A DNA stretch of 64,000 bases from NCBI RefSeq assembly GCF_026341855.1, contig NZ_JAPENW010000001.1, positions 4,455,001 to 4,519,000 of the forward strand, in the 5' to 3' direction. Both the position numbers and the translations under genes were made by a program. Each line of letters opens with the position of its first letter. Position 1 is the first letter of the stretch. The notes under the pieces were generated by a model. That model saw only the letters and a list, made by a program, of their open reading frames with translations, had not been told where the DNA came from and ran no database searches. This DNA is from Streptomyces sp. NBC_00568 (GTDB lineage: Bacteria; Actinomycetota; Actinomycetes; Streptomycetales; Streptomycetaceae). Shown one piece after another: positions 1 through 8,072 of this stretch.

Positions 1-1108
1 CCGCGCGGTACGCCCAGGCCTTGCGGCGGTTGGCGAAGGTGATCCAGGCGTCGGTGAAGCGGGTCGCGCCGACGTTGGCGAACGTGCCCATGAAGTCGGC
101 GAAGGACTCCTTCAGCCACAGGTCGTCCCACCACACCATGGTGACCAGGTCGCCGAACCACATGTGCGCCATCTCGTGCAGGATGACGTTCGCCCGGGCC
201 TCGTACGACGTCTGGGTCACGTTGCCGCGGAAGATGTACTCCTCGCGGAAGGTCACCAGGCCCGGGTTCTCCATCGCGCCGAGGTTGTACTCGGGCACGA
301 ACGCCTGGTCGTACTTTCCGAAGGGGTACGGGTAGTCGAAGTGGTCGTGGAAGAAGTCCAGCCCCTGCTTGGTCACCAGGAACACGTCGTCGGCGTCGAA
401 GTGGGGGGCCAGGCCCTTGCGGCACATCGCGCCGAGGGGGATCTCCAGCGTCGTACCGTCGTCGAAGGCGCGGGAGTAGGAGTCCGTCACATAGTGGTAC
501 GGGCCGGCCACGACCGCCGTGATGTAGGTCGAGATCGGCTTCGTCTCGGCGAACTTCCACACACCGTCGGCGAGTTCACCGGCGCCGTTGCTCCAGACGG
601 TCCAGCCCTCGGGGGCCCGCACCTCGAAGCGGAACGGTGCCTTGAGGTCCGGCTGCTCGAAGTTGGCGAAGACGCGCCGAGAGTCGGCGGGCTCGTACTG
701 CGTGTACAGATACACCTCGCCGTCCTCGGGGTCGACGAAGCGGTGCATGCCCTCGCCGGTGCGGGAGTAGGCGCACTGGGCGTCCACGACGAGTTCGTTC
801 TCGGCGGCGAGGTCCTCCAGCCGGATACGGGAGCCGTCGAAGACCTCACCCGGGTCGAGGTCCCTGCCGTTGAGTGAGACGGCCGTCACACGCGGAGCGA
901 TCAGGTCCGCGAAGCTCGCCGCGCCCGGCTCGGCGCAGCGGAAGCGGAGCGTGGTGACCGAGCGGAAGGTGCGGGGCTCGCCGGACGCCTCTCCGGGCTC
1001 CGTCTCCCCGACGGCCGAGCGCAGGTCGAGGGAGACGTCGTAGCTGTCGACGGACAGCAGTGCCGCCCGCTCCTGGGCCTCGTCGCGGGACAGATTCTCA
1101 CCGGGCAC
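1..1108 (-). CDS. pepN: Aminopeptidase N, M1 family (C-terminal part outside window)
   Basis: Zinc metallo-aminopeptidase that removes N-terminal residues from peptides in the cytoplasm. About 369 codons of a family that normally runs to about 850 are present; the rest lies beyond the left edge. The GAMEN substrate-binding motif is at about residue 276 and the zinc-binding HEMAH helix (HEXXH) at about residue 309, followed by WFGDL, as in M1 enzymes. I chose the GTG at 1108 because a GAGGGAG ribosome site lies about 7 nt upstream and the protein then begins MPGENLSRDEAQ, typical of actinobacterial PepN. The gene stands alone; the next gene is divergent. Confidence 0.95.
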   Translation of the reverse strand, partial: MPGENLSRDEAQERAALLSVDSYDVSLDLRSAVGETEPGEASGEPRTFRSVTTLRFRCAEPGAASFADLIAPRVTAVSLNGRDLDPGEVFDGSRIRLEDLAAENELVVDAQCAYSRTGEGMHRFVDPEDGEVYLYTQYEPADSRRVFANFEQPDLKAPFRFEVRAPEGWTVWSNGAGELADGVWKFAETKPISTYITAVVAGPYHYVTDSYSRAFDDGTTLEIPLGAMCRKGLAPHFDADDVFLVTKQGLDFFHDHFDYPYPFGKYDQAFVPEYNLGAMENPGLVTFREEYIFRGNVTQTSYEARANVILHEMAHMWFGDLVTMVWWDDLWLKESFADFMGTFANVGATRFTDAWITFANRRKAWAYRA

Positions 1109-1300
1109 GACTGCACTCCCTCATGGCGTCATAGACATGTGCGAACAGGGCCGATCCTGCCATGTGCTCCTTACGGCGGGCGCTGCGACGGCGCAGACAC
1201 AGGGGAATCCCTAGGACCCGTCGGAATCGCACAGACACACGGGAATGGCGTGGGCGAGTGCCGGTGTTGCCAAGGGAAACACCGCGTTCCGAGGAGAGCC

Positions 1301-1969
1301 ATGCCCGAGCAGACCGCTCAGACCAGTTCCGGCAAGACCCCCGTCGACTTCTGGTTCGACCCGCTGTGCCCCTGGGCCTGGATGACCTCGCGGTGGGTGC
1401 TGGAAGTGGAGAAGGTCCGCGACATCGAGGTCCGCTGGCACATCATGAGCCTCGCCGTGCTGAACGAGCCCAAGCTGGACGAGCTTCCCGACCAGTACCG
1501 CGAGATGCTCGCGACCACGGCATGGCAGTCGGTCCGGGTGGTCACCGCCGCCTGGCAGAAGCACGGCGACGACGTCCTCGGCCCGCTGTACACCGCGCTC
1601 GGCACCCGCTTCCACAACGACGGCTCGGGCCCGACCAAGGAGGCCATAGCCGGCGCCCTCGAAGAGGTCGGACTCCCCGCCGACCTGATCGACTACGCCG
1701 ACCAGGCGGACTTCGAGTTCGACGCCGAGCTGCGCGCCTCCCACAAGGAGGGCATCGAGAAGGTCGGCCAGGACGTCGGCACCCCGGTCATCGCCGTCCC
1801 CGGCGCCGACGGCGAGCAGCTCGCCTTCTTCGGCCCGGTCGTCACCCCGGCCCCCAAGGGCGAGGAAGCCGCCAAGCTCTGGGACGGCACGCTCATGGTC
1901 GCCTCGGTACCGGGCTTCTACGAGATCAAGCGCACGCGCACGGCGGGACCGGACTTCAGCAACCTGTAG
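1301..1969 (+). CDS. DsbA-family protein, mycothiol-dependent nitroreductase-like, CPWA active site
   Basis: 222-residue thioredoxin-fold protein of the cytoplasmic DsbA-like group that includes the mycobacterial mycothiol-dependent nitroreductase Rv2466c. The active-site segment FDPLCPWAW puts Cys23-Pro-Trp-Ala26 where the classical family has CPWC, so only the first cysteine is kept. The cis-proline loop is visible as GTPVIAV near residue 162. There is no signal peptide. The start ATG follows GAGGAGAG closely; upstream in-frame codons have no ribosome site. It is divergent from pepN and probably monocistronic. With one thiol the likely chemistry is mycothiol mixed-disulfide or reductase chemistry, not dithiol oxidation; that is inference. 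Confidence 0.85.
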   Translation: MPEQTAQTSSGKTPVDFWFDPLCPWAWMTSRWVLEVEKVRDIEVRWHIMSLAVLNEPKLDELPDQYREMLATTAWQSVRVVTAAWQKHGDDVLGPLYTALGTRFHNDGSGPTKEAIAGALEEVGLPADLIDYADQADFEFDAELRASHKEGIEKVGQDVGTPVIAVPGADGEQLAFFGPVVTPAPKGEEAAKLWDGTLMVASVPGFYEIKRTRTAGPDFSNL

Positions 1970-2044
1970 GCGGCTCCGGTCCGGCGCCGGACCGGGGTAC
2001 CGGTCCCGGGGTTCCGCCCTCGGGGGTCCGCGACCGCTGGCGGA

Positions 2045-2248
2045 CTACTTGGCGTCGGGCTCGGGGAAGTTGTCGCCGTCGCGCCAGTTGCTCCAGCGCT
2101 GGAAGCGGCGGCAGCCCGGACGGGTGCAGCGGTGGTAGGCGGCCGGGTCGTCCACCTGTTTGATCTTGCGCACCGCCTCTTCCTCGTCCTTGGTGAGCTT
2201 GCGGAACTTCTGCAGCGGACCTCCGCAGTTCGGGCAGTGCACGTCCAC
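2045..2248 (-). CDS. Small zinc-ribbon protein
   Basis: 67-residue protein with a CPNCGG knuckle near the N-terminus and a second pair, C-TRPGC, about 40 residues later, giving a four-cysteine zinc ribbon. The middle is a charged helix (KLTKDEEEAVRKIKQ) and the tail is aromatic. I chose the GTG at 2248 (start VDVHCPNC) because GGAGGT lies 7 nt upstream; a much longer open frame on this strand has no support. Function unknown. Such small ribbons often bind RNA or act as regulatory adaptors, but nothing here shows which. Confidence 0.7.
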   Translation of the reverse strand: MDVHCPNCGGPLQKFRKLTKDEEEAVRKIKQVDDPAAYHRCTRPGCRRFQRWSNWRDGDNFPEPDAK

Positions 2249-2617
2249 GGCGACACCTCCGTGTGAGAACGGACGGGAAAGGTCGAGAGGCATCCGGGTG
2301 CCGAACGCCGGCCCTGCGAGCGTAAGCGCTGGCGGGTCCGGCGACGGGTCCGGAATCGGTCCGGCCGTGTCCCGGGCCCGTCCACTCGTCTCGTCTCGTG
2401 CCGGCTCGTCCCGGTTCGGATACCTCATGCAGGTGAAAAGCTCGGCGCGCGCTGAGACTTCACCGCCCGGAGTGCGTGATAACTGGTGCGGACGGCGTGC
2501 GGGGCGATGGTGTGGGAGGTCCGGATTGCGTACGAGGACGACAGCGTGGGAGGTCCGGACCGTGGACGACGGCGACGCGTGGCCGGGGATCGGCGCGCGC
2601 CTGGATACTGCGGCGTC
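2249..2617. other. Intergenic region with a direct repeat
   Basis: This 369-bp gap between divergently arranged genes has no convincing coding frame. The 14-bp sequence GTGGGAGGTCCGGA occurs at 2512-2525 and again at 2546-2559, a 34-bp period just upstream of the histidine phosphatase. A GATACT hexamer at 2604-2609 lies 8 nt before that gene's ATG and could be its -10 element, which would give a nearly leaderless transcript. The repeats could be a regulator site or a chance duplication. Confidence 0.4.
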
Positions 2618-3244
2618 ATGAGTACTACGAGCCGCAGCACGACTCTCCTCCTGGCCCGGCACGGGCAGACCGTCTGGCACGCGGAGAACCGCTACGCCGG
2701 AGTGAGCGACGTCCCCCTCACCGACGAGGGCCGCGCCCAGGCGGAGGCCCTCGGCCGCTGGGCCGCCGCGCACCCGGTCGACGCGATCTGGACCTCGACC
2801 GTGTCGCGTGCCGTCGCCACCGCCGAGCCGGCGTGCCGCGCCCTGGGGCTCGTCCCGCAGCGCGAACCCGCCCTGCGGGAGTGCGACTTCGGAGTGGTGG
2901 AGGGCCGTACGCTCGCCGAGTTCGAGGCCGAGAACCCGGTCCGGGCCAAGGCGTTCCGGGCCGATCCGGTGTCGTACCCCTTCCCGGAGGCGGAGGACCC
3001 GCGCACCGCGGCGGCCCGTGGAACGCGCGCGCTGCGCCACATCGCGGCGGCCCACCCCGGTGAACGGGTGCTGGTCGTCGCCCACAACACCCTGCTGCGT
3101 CTGGTGCTGTGCTCCGCCCTGTCCATCCCGCTGGGCGAGTACCGCCGTGTCCTGCCGAGCCTCGGCAACGCGGCGATCACCGAACTCCGGGTGGAGGACG
3201 GGTCGGCCGCCCTGCTGTCGCTCAACGTGCCGTGCGCGCCGTGA
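2618..3244 (+). CDS. Histidine phosphatase family protein (phosphoglycerate mutase-like)
   Basis: 208-residue member of the histidine phosphatase superfamily. The phospho-acceptor motif LLLARHGQTVW puts the catalytic His at residue 15, and the second catalytic His is in VVAHNTLLR near residue 156. The length fits the broad-specificity phosphatase branch (CobC, GpmB or acid-phosphatase-like) and not the 250-residue dPGM glycolytic enzyme. No ribosome site is obvious, and a possible -10 hexamer lies 8 nt before the ATG. The gene ends at a strong hairpin shared with the convergent sodF. The substrate cannot be read from the sequence. Confidence 0.85.
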   Translation: MSTTSRSTTLLLARHGQTVWHAENRYAGVSDVPLTDEGRAQAEALGRWAAAHPVDAIWTSTVSRAVATAEPACRALGLVPQREPALRECDFGVVEGRTLAEFEAENPVRAKAFRADPVSYPFPEAEDPRTAAARGTRALRHIAAAHPGERVLVVAHNTLLRLVLCSALSIPLGEYRRVLPSLGNAAITELRVEDGSAALLSLNVPCAP

Positions 3245-3246
3245 CG

Positions 3247-3285
3247 GGAGGGCCCCCGCGAGTCACGTCCTCGCTGGGGCCCTCC
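3247..3285. terminator. Bidirectional hairpin between histidine phosphatase gene and sodF
   Basis: The arm GGAGGGCCCCCGCGAG (3247-3262) pairs, with one mismatch, with CTCGCTGGGGCCCTCC (3270-3285) across a 7-nt loop, and is followed by TTTCTT on the plus strand. It sits between two convergent genes and would end both transcripts. Confidence 0.75.
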
Positions 3286-3348
3286 TTTCTTCCGCCTGCC
3301 ACGTGAAAGTGAGAAGACGATCACGAGCAGGACGCCTCATGTTCCCCC
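3247..3348 (-). ncRNA. Candidate s-SodF-like small RNA in the sodF 3' UTR
   Basis: In S. coelicolor a stable RNA of about 90 nt, s-SodF, is processed from the sodF 3' UTR and pairs with sodN mRNA. The sodF homologue here has a 3' UTR of similar size (about 100 nt from stop codon to the end of the terminator hairpin), with the hairpin available as a stable 3' end. This call rests on position and homology of the host gene. Pairing cannot be tested because sodN is not in the window. Confidence 0.35.
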
Positions 3349-3990
3349 TCAGGGGGCCAGGAGCAACACGTCCCGGCGGGCCGTGGCCGCTTTGTGACGC
3401 CGGGCCACGTCCTGCCAGTTCACGACCTGCCACATCGCCTCGACGAAGTCCGCCTTCTGGTTCTTGTACTGAAGGTAGAAGGCGTGCTCCCAGGCGTCGA
3501 AGACGAGGAGAGGCACCGAGCCCTGGCCGACGTTGCCCTGGTGGTCGTAGACCTGCTCGACGACGAGCCGGCCGCTCAGCGGTTCGTGGGCGAGGACGCC
3601 CCAGCCGGAACCCTGGGTGGTCGCCGCCGCCTTGGTCAGCTGGGCCTTGAAGCCCGCGTAGGAGCCGAACGACTCGGTGATGGCGTCCGCGAGATCGCCC
3701 ACCCCGTCGGCGGCCAGGGGTTCGCCGCCGCCGTTCCCGGTCATGTTCGTCCAGTAGATGCTGTGCAGGATGTGGCCGGAGAGATGGAAGGCCAGGTTCT
3801 TCTCCAGGCCGTTGACCGACCCCCACGACTCCTTGTCCCGCGCCTCCGCGAGCTGCTCCAGCGTGTCGTTGGCGCCCTTCACATAGGCCGCGTGGTGCTT
3901 GTCGTGGTGCAGCTCGATGATCTCGGGGCTGATCACGGGCGCGAGCGCGGAGTAGTCGTACGGCAGTTCAGGGAGTGTGTAGACGGGCAT
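3349..3990 (-). CDS. sodF: Iron superoxide dismutase
   Basis: 213-residue Fe/Mn-type cytoplasmic superoxide dismutase; it dismutates superoxide to peroxide and oxygen. The metal ligands are visible: His28 in LHHDKHH, a second His in AFHLSGHILH, and Asp and His in VFDAWEHAFY. The tail ARRDVLLLAP matches Streptomyces SodF. The ATG at 3990 has GGAGGGG upstream. A perfect Nur-type operator lies 24-40 bp upstream, so nickel-dependent repression is expected: in Streptomyces, Nur with nickel represses sodF while the nickel enzyme SodN is made. It converges on the histidine phosphatase gene. Confidence 0.95.
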   Translation of the reverse strand: MPVYTLPELPYDYSALAPVISPEIIELHHDKHHAAYVKGANDTLEQLAEARDKESWGSVNGLEKNLAFHLSGHILHSIYWTNMTGNGGGEPLAADGVGDLADAITESFGSYAGFKAQLTKAAATTQGSGWGVLAHEPLSGRLVVEQVYDHQGNVGQGSVPLLVFDAWEHAFYLQYKNQKADFVEAMWQVVNWQDVARRHKAATARRDVLLLAP

Positions 3991-4013
3991 GACGGGTCCC
4001 CTCCGACCTCTTA

Positions 4014-4030
4014 TTGCAAGGTACTTGCAA
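4014..4030. promoter_or_regulatory. Nur box (nickel-responsive Fur-family operator) of sodF
   Basis: TTGCAA-GGTAC-TTGCAA matches exactly the tTGCaa-N5-ttGCAA operator described for Nur in S. coelicolor, whose main target is sodF. It lies 24 bp upstream of the sodF start codon on the minus strand, where a bound regulator would block transcription. Confidence 0.85.
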
Positions 4031-4113
4031 CTGCACGCTAGCAGCAAGAAGATGGGAGTGCGTGTCCGGCCCGCACGGGTCCCGGGGGCGCCGCGGCCCG
4101 CGTCCGGACACGC

Positions 4114-4158
4114 GAAAGGGCCCCCGCGCGACACCGTCCTTCGCGCGGGGGCCCCTTC
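4114..4158. terminator. Hairpin terminator of the amino-acid permease gene
   Basis: An 18-nt arm at 4114-4131 pairs with 4141-4158 with a single mismatch, around a 9-nt loop. It lies 20 bp past the permease stop codon on the minus strand and also shields the sodF promoter from read-through. Confidence 0.8.
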
Positions 4159-4177
4159 GGTGAGGCGGGTGCACCGG

Positions 4178-5572
4178 TCAGGCGCGGGCGCGTGCCCTCT
4201 GCCGGGCATAGCCGACGGCGGCCAGGAGCAAGGTCATGGCGCCCGTCGAGTACAGCTGCACCCGGGTGTCCGGCTCCCGGGCCATCAGGACGAAGATCGC
4301 CACCATGCCCGCCAGTGCGACCCAGGTCAGCGCCGGGAACGCCCACATCCGGACGACCAGCTTCTGCGGGGCCTCCCGGTCCAGACGGCGCCGCAGCCGC
4401 AGCTGCGAGACCGCGATGAACATCCAGACGACCAGGATCACCGCGCCGATCATGTTCAGCAGCCAGGGGAAGACGTCGTCCGGACGCCAGTAGCTGAGAA
4501 CGACACAGCCGAAGCCGAAGACGCAGGACACCAGCACCGCGACTCGCGGCACCCCGGACGAGACCCGCCCCAGCGCCCGCGGGCCCTGGCCGCGCTCGAC
4601 GAGGGAGTAGGCGATCCGCGAGGAGCCGTAGATGTTGGCGTTCATCGCCGACAGCAGTGCCACGAGCACGACCACGTTCATCAGCTGCCCGGCGCCGGGG
4701 ATGCCGAGGTGTTCGAGGGCGGCGACGTAGGGGCCCTTCTCGACGACCGCCGCGGAGTCCCACGGGACGAGGGTGACGATGACCGCCATCGAGCCGATGT
4801 AGAAGAGCGCGATGCGCCACATGGCGGTGCGGACGGCGCTCGCGACGCCCTTGACCGGGTCCTGCGACTCGGCCGCCGCGATCGTCACGGTCTCCAGGCC
4901 GCCGTACGCGAACACCGACGCGAGCAACCCGATGACGAGCCCCTCGCTGCCGTTCGGCAGGAAGCCCCCTTCGCCGGTGAGGTTCGCGGTGCCCGGCGCG
5001 TCCGTGCCCGGCAGGACGCCGGCGATGGCCAGCACGCCGAGCACCAGGAACAGCGTGATGGCGCCGACCTTCAGTGCCGCGAACCAGAACTCGAACTCGC
5101 CGAAGTTCTTCACGGCCGCGAGGTTGGCCACGCAGAAGACGACCATGAACAGCGCCACCCAGGCCCACTCGGGCGTGCCGGGCAGCCAGCCGGTGACGAT
5201 CTTCGCGGCGCCGATGCCCTCCAGGCCGACGGCCGTGCAGAGCAGCACCCAGAAGGACCAGCCCGCCGTGAAGCCGGCCCAGGGGCCGATCGCCCGCTCG
5301 GCGTGCGCGGAGAAGGAACCGGACGACGGATACGCGGCCGACATCTCGCCGAGCATCCGCATCACCAGCATGACGAGCAGACCGGAGACGGCGTAGGCGA
5401 TGACGATCGAGGGACCGGCGGCGGCGATGCCCGCGCCGGAGCCGACGAACAGGCCGGCGCCGATGACACCGCCGAGGGCGATCATCGACAGGTGGCGCTG
5501 CTTCAGGCCGTGGGAGAGGGGGGCGTCCGCGGCGGCGGTACCGGGCGGCGCGTCGAGGGTGGTGCGGGACAT
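4178..5572 (-). CDS. Amino-acid permease, APC superfamily
   Basis: 464-residue inner-membrane proton-coupled amino-acid transporter with about 12 hydrophobic helices. The N-terminal signature KQRHLSMIALGGVIGAGLF and the following SGAGIAAAGPS are typical of the AAT branch (GabP, ProY, CycA, AnsP-like). The ATG at 5572 (MSRTTLDAPPG) is chosen because the conserved region starts 23 residues later; the frame is open further upstream but would include a hairpin. It resembles the second permease at 18.4-19.9 kb. Substrate unknown. Confidence 0.85.
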   Translation of the reverse strand: MSRTTLDAPPGTAAADAPLSHGLKQRHLSMIALGGVIGAGLFVGSGAGIAAAGPSIVIAYAVSGLLVMLVMRMLGEMSAAYPSSGSFSAHAERAIGPWAGFTAGWSFWVLLCTAVGLEGIGAAKIVTGWLPGTPEWAWVALFMVVFCVANLAAVKNFGEFEFWFAALKVGAITLFLVLGVLAIAGVLPGTDAPGTANLTGEGGFLPNGSEGLVIGLLASVFAYGGLETVTIAAAESQDPVKGVASAVRTAMWRIALFYIGSMAVIVTLVPWDSAAVVEKGPYVAALEHLGIPGAGQLMNVVVLVALLSAMNANIYGSSRIAYSLVERGQGPRALGRVSSGVPRVAVLVSCVFGFGCVVLSYWRPDDVFPWLLNMIGAVILVVWMFIAVSQLRLRRRLDREAPQKLVVRMWAFPALTWVALAGMVAIFVLMAREPDTRVQLYSTGAMTLLLAAVGYARQRARARA

Positions 5573-5620
5573 GAGAGTGGGGGGTCCCTTACAGACGAGC
5601 GGTAAAAACGCCCACAGTCT

Positions 5621-5654
5621 GGGCAGCCCCTCCGTCAGGGAGAAGGGGCCGCCC
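5621..5654 (-). promoter_or_regulatory. Leader hairpin upstream of the permease, possible attenuator
   Basis: On the minus strand GGGCGGCCCCT pairs with AGGGGCTGCCC about 50 nt before the permease start. It is followed after about 12 nt by a T-run in GCGTTTTTACC. A GC hairpin plus T-run in a 5' leader resembles an intrinsic terminator used for attenuation. It could instead end upstream transcription. Confidence 0.4.
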
Positions 5655-5748
5655 AGCATGCGGACGCGATCCACACGGAGTGTAAGGGTCCGTTTACGCC
5701 GGGGTTCCGGGCGTCTTGGGGGCGGTCTGCCCCGTTACGTCATCCGCG

Positions 5749-6639
5749 TCACACCACCGACGTGTAGTGCGAGGCGTCGCCCGCGATCGAGTGGCTCTCC
5801 TTGCCCTCGATGCCGACCGGCACGTCACCGGCGACCGTCACCCGGTGCAGACGGCGCGGGGCGCCGTCGTAGTTGTCGATGGCGTAGTGCTGGGTGATCC
5901 GGTTGTCGAACAGGACCAGCTGGTTCGGGGACCAGCGCCAGCGCAGGATGTTCTCGGGCCGGGTGACGTACGCCTGGAGCAGGTCGAGGATCTTGCGGGA
6001 CTCGCCCACCGACAGCCCCACGATCCGCTGCGCGAACCCGCCGATGAACAGGCCGCGTTCACCGGTCAGCGGGTGGACCCGGACGACCGGGTGCGCGGTG
6101 CGGAACTTGATGGACGTGAACTGGGCGCGCTGCGCGGCCTGTTCCTCGTCGATGGTCTCGTCCGGGACCGCGTAGTCGTAGTCGTTGGTGTGCTCGGCCC
6201 ACAGGGTGTCGGCGAGCGCGCGCAGCGGCTCGGGCAGATCACGGTAGGCGGCCGCGGAGTTGGCGATGAGCGTCTCGCCGCCGTACGGCGGGACGGTGAT
6301 GCTGCGCAAGGTGCTGGCCTGCGGCGGGTTCAGCACGAAGGTCACGTCGGTGTGCCAGTGGTTGGCGCGGCCCCGCTCGCTGTCCACGGGCAGCACGTTC
6401 GGGGCGCCGTCCACGGCGGGCACGGTGGGGTGCGCGGTGGTGAGGTCGCCGAAGTGGCGGGCGAAGGCCTGCTGGCCCTCGTCGTCCAGGTCGACGTCGT
6501 CGAAGACCAGCGCCTTGTGCTCGTTGAGGGCGGTGCGCAGGGCGGCGACGGTGATGTCGTCGAGCGGCTTGGAGATGTCGACGCCGGAGACGCGGGCACC
6601 GATGTGCGCGGTGACCTTCTGGATCTCGATGTCTGCCAT
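5749..6639 (-). CDS. TauD/TfdA-family Fe(II)/2-oxoglutarate dioxygenase
   Basis: 296-residue oxygenase; family members hydroxylate a sulfonate such as taurine, or an alkyl sulfate ester, so that sulfite or sulfate is released. The facial-triad motif HTD is near residues 94-96 (NHWHTDVTF), and the distal His and 2-oxoglutarate-binding Arg lie in THYAIDNYDGAPRRLHRVT. The ATG at 6639 has AAGGA upstream. It is the last gene of the five-gene minus-strand sulfur operon, 68 bp after the monooxygenase. The context argues for sulfur scavenging and against herbicide (TfdA) use; the exact substrate is not determined. Confidence 0.85.
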   Translation of the reverse strand: MADIEIQKVTAHIGARVSGVDISKPLDDITVAALRTALNEHKALVFDDVDLDDEGQQAFARHFGDLTTAHPTVPAVDGAPNVLPVDSERGRANHWHTDVTFVLNPPQASTLRSITVPPYGGETLIANSAAAYRDLPEPLRALADTLWAEHTNDYDYAVPDETIDEEQAAQRAQFTSIKFRTAHPVVRVHPLTGERGLFIGGFAQRIVGLSVGESRKILDLLQAYVTRPENILRWRWSPNQLVLFDNRITQHYAIDNYDGAPRRLHRVTVAGDVPVGIEGKESHSIAGDASHYTSVV

Positions 6640-6707
6640 GAGGTGCGGGTCCTTTCGGATCGGCTGATCGGCTGATCGGGTAAGGGCGGTGACGGTCGGG
6701 GGCGGGT

Positions 6708-8072
6708 TCAGGCGAGGGCGGCCGCGGGTGCGGCGGTCGTGGACGGGGCCGCGTACTGGTTGGCCGGGCGCGGCAGGCCGTAGCGCTCCCGCAGGGTCTG
6801 CCGGGGCCCGTACTCCCGGCGCAGCAGGCCCCGGTCGCGCAGGATCGGCACCACGTGGTCCACGAAGAGGTCGAGGCCGGAGGGCAGCACGGCGGGCATG
6901 ATGTTGAAGCCGTCGGCGGCGCCGCCGCGGAACCACTCCTCGATCGCGTCGGCGACCTGCTCGGGCGTGCCGGCGAAGGTCAGATGGCCTCGCCCGCCGC
7001 CGAGCCGGCCGATCAGCTCGCGGACGGTGAGCCGCTCGCGCCGGGCCAGCTCCACGACGAGGGTGTAGCGGCTCTTGGCCCCCTCGATCGCGTCCTCCGG
7101 CGGCAGGTCGGCGGGCAGCTGCGCGTCGAGACCGAGGGTGCCCGGCTCCAGGTGGAGCAGGTGCTCCAGACGGTTCAGCCCGTGCTCGTACACGATGTGG
7201 TCCTCGAGGACGCGTTCGTGGGCGCGCGCCTCGGCCTCGGTCGAGCCGATGACCGGGACGATGCCGGGCAGGATCTTGATGTGGTCCGGGTCCCGTCCGG
7301 CCCGTTCGGTACGGGATTTGAGGTCGGCGTAGAAGTCCTGGGCGTCCGCGAGGGTCTGCTGGGCGGTGAACACCGCTTCCGCGTACCGGGCCGCGAACCG
7401 CTTGCCGTCCTCCGACGAGCCCGCCTGCACGAGGAGCGGGTAACCCTGCGGCGTGCGGGGCACGTTGAGGGCTCCCTCCACGCTGAAGTACGTCCCCTTG
7501 TGGCGCGCGGGATGGATCTTGCCCGTGTCGCCCCAGACGCCGGCCGCCTTGTCCGCGACGACCAGATCGTCCTCCCAGCTGTCCCAGAGTTTGAGCGCCA
7601 CGTCCAGGAACTCGGCGGCGCGCTCGTAGCGGGTGGCGTGCGAGGGCTCGTCGTCGAGACCGAAGTTGCGGGCGGCCTCCGCACCCGCTGTGGTGACGAT
7701 GTTCCAGCCCGCGCGGCCACCGCTGATGTGGTCCAGGGAGGCGAATCTGCGGGCCAGGTTGTAGGGGGAGTTGTAGGACGTGGAGGCGGTGGCGATCAGG
7801 CCGATGTGCTCGGTGGCCGTGGCCAGCGCGGTGAGCAGGGTGATGGGTTCCAGGGCGCCGGACGGGCGCTGGCCCACGCTGCTGAAGAGAACCGGGCCGT
7901 CGGCCAGGAAGAGGGAGTCGAAGGTGCCGCGTTCGGCGATCCGGGCGAGGCGCACGAAGTGGGCCGTCTCGACATGGGCGTACGGGTCGCTCTCCGGGAG
8001 CCGCCAGGATGCCTCGTGGTGGCCGGTGTTCATCAGGAACGCGTTGAGATGGAGTCGGCGCGGGCTGGTCAC
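6708..8072 (-). CDS. LLM-class flavin-dependent monooxygenase (NtaA/SnaA/DszA type)
   Basis: 454-residue FMNH2-dependent monooxygenase of the luciferase-like superfamily, long form. Recognisable segments are RRLHLNAFLMNTGHHEASWR at the N-terminus, TASTSYNSPYNLARRFASLD, SGGRAGWNIVTT and PLLVQAGSSEDGKRFAARYAE. Relatives desulfonate or oxidise organosulfur compounds or nitrilotriacetate. The GTG at 8072 overlaps the ATPase stop as GTGA, with GGAGGAG 7 nt upstream, so translation is probably coupled. Placed with a sulfonate-type ABC transporter and a TauD-like enzyme, an organosulfur substrate is the best guess. It needs a separate flavin reductase, which is not in this cluster. Confidence 0.85.
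   Translation of the reverse strand: MTSPRRLHLNAFLMNTGHHEASWRLPESDPYAHVETAHFVRLARIAERGTFDSLFLADGPVLFSSVGQRPSGALEPITLLTALATATEHIGLIATASTSYNSPYNLARRFASLDHISGGRAGWNIVTTAGAEAARNFGLDDEPSHATRYERAAEFLDVALKLWDSWEDDLVVADKAAGVWGDTGKIHPARHKGTYFSVEGALNVPRTPQGYPLLVQAGSSEDGKRFAARYAEAVFTAQQTLADAQDFYADLKSRTERAGRDPDHIKILPGIVPVIGSTEAEARAHERVLEDHIVYEHGLNRLEHLLHLEPGTLGLDAQLPADLPPEDAIEGAKSRYTLVVELARRERLTVRELIGRLGGGRGHLTFAGTPEQVADAIEEWFRGGAADGFNIMPAVLPSGLDLFVDHVVPILRDRGLLRREYGPRQTLRERYGLPRPANQYAAPSTTAAPAAALA

Noticed and set aside
2249..3085. Long upstream extension of the zinc-ribbon protein
   Set aside because: The extension runs antisense through the histidine phosphatase gene; the GTG at 2248 has a strong ribosome site.
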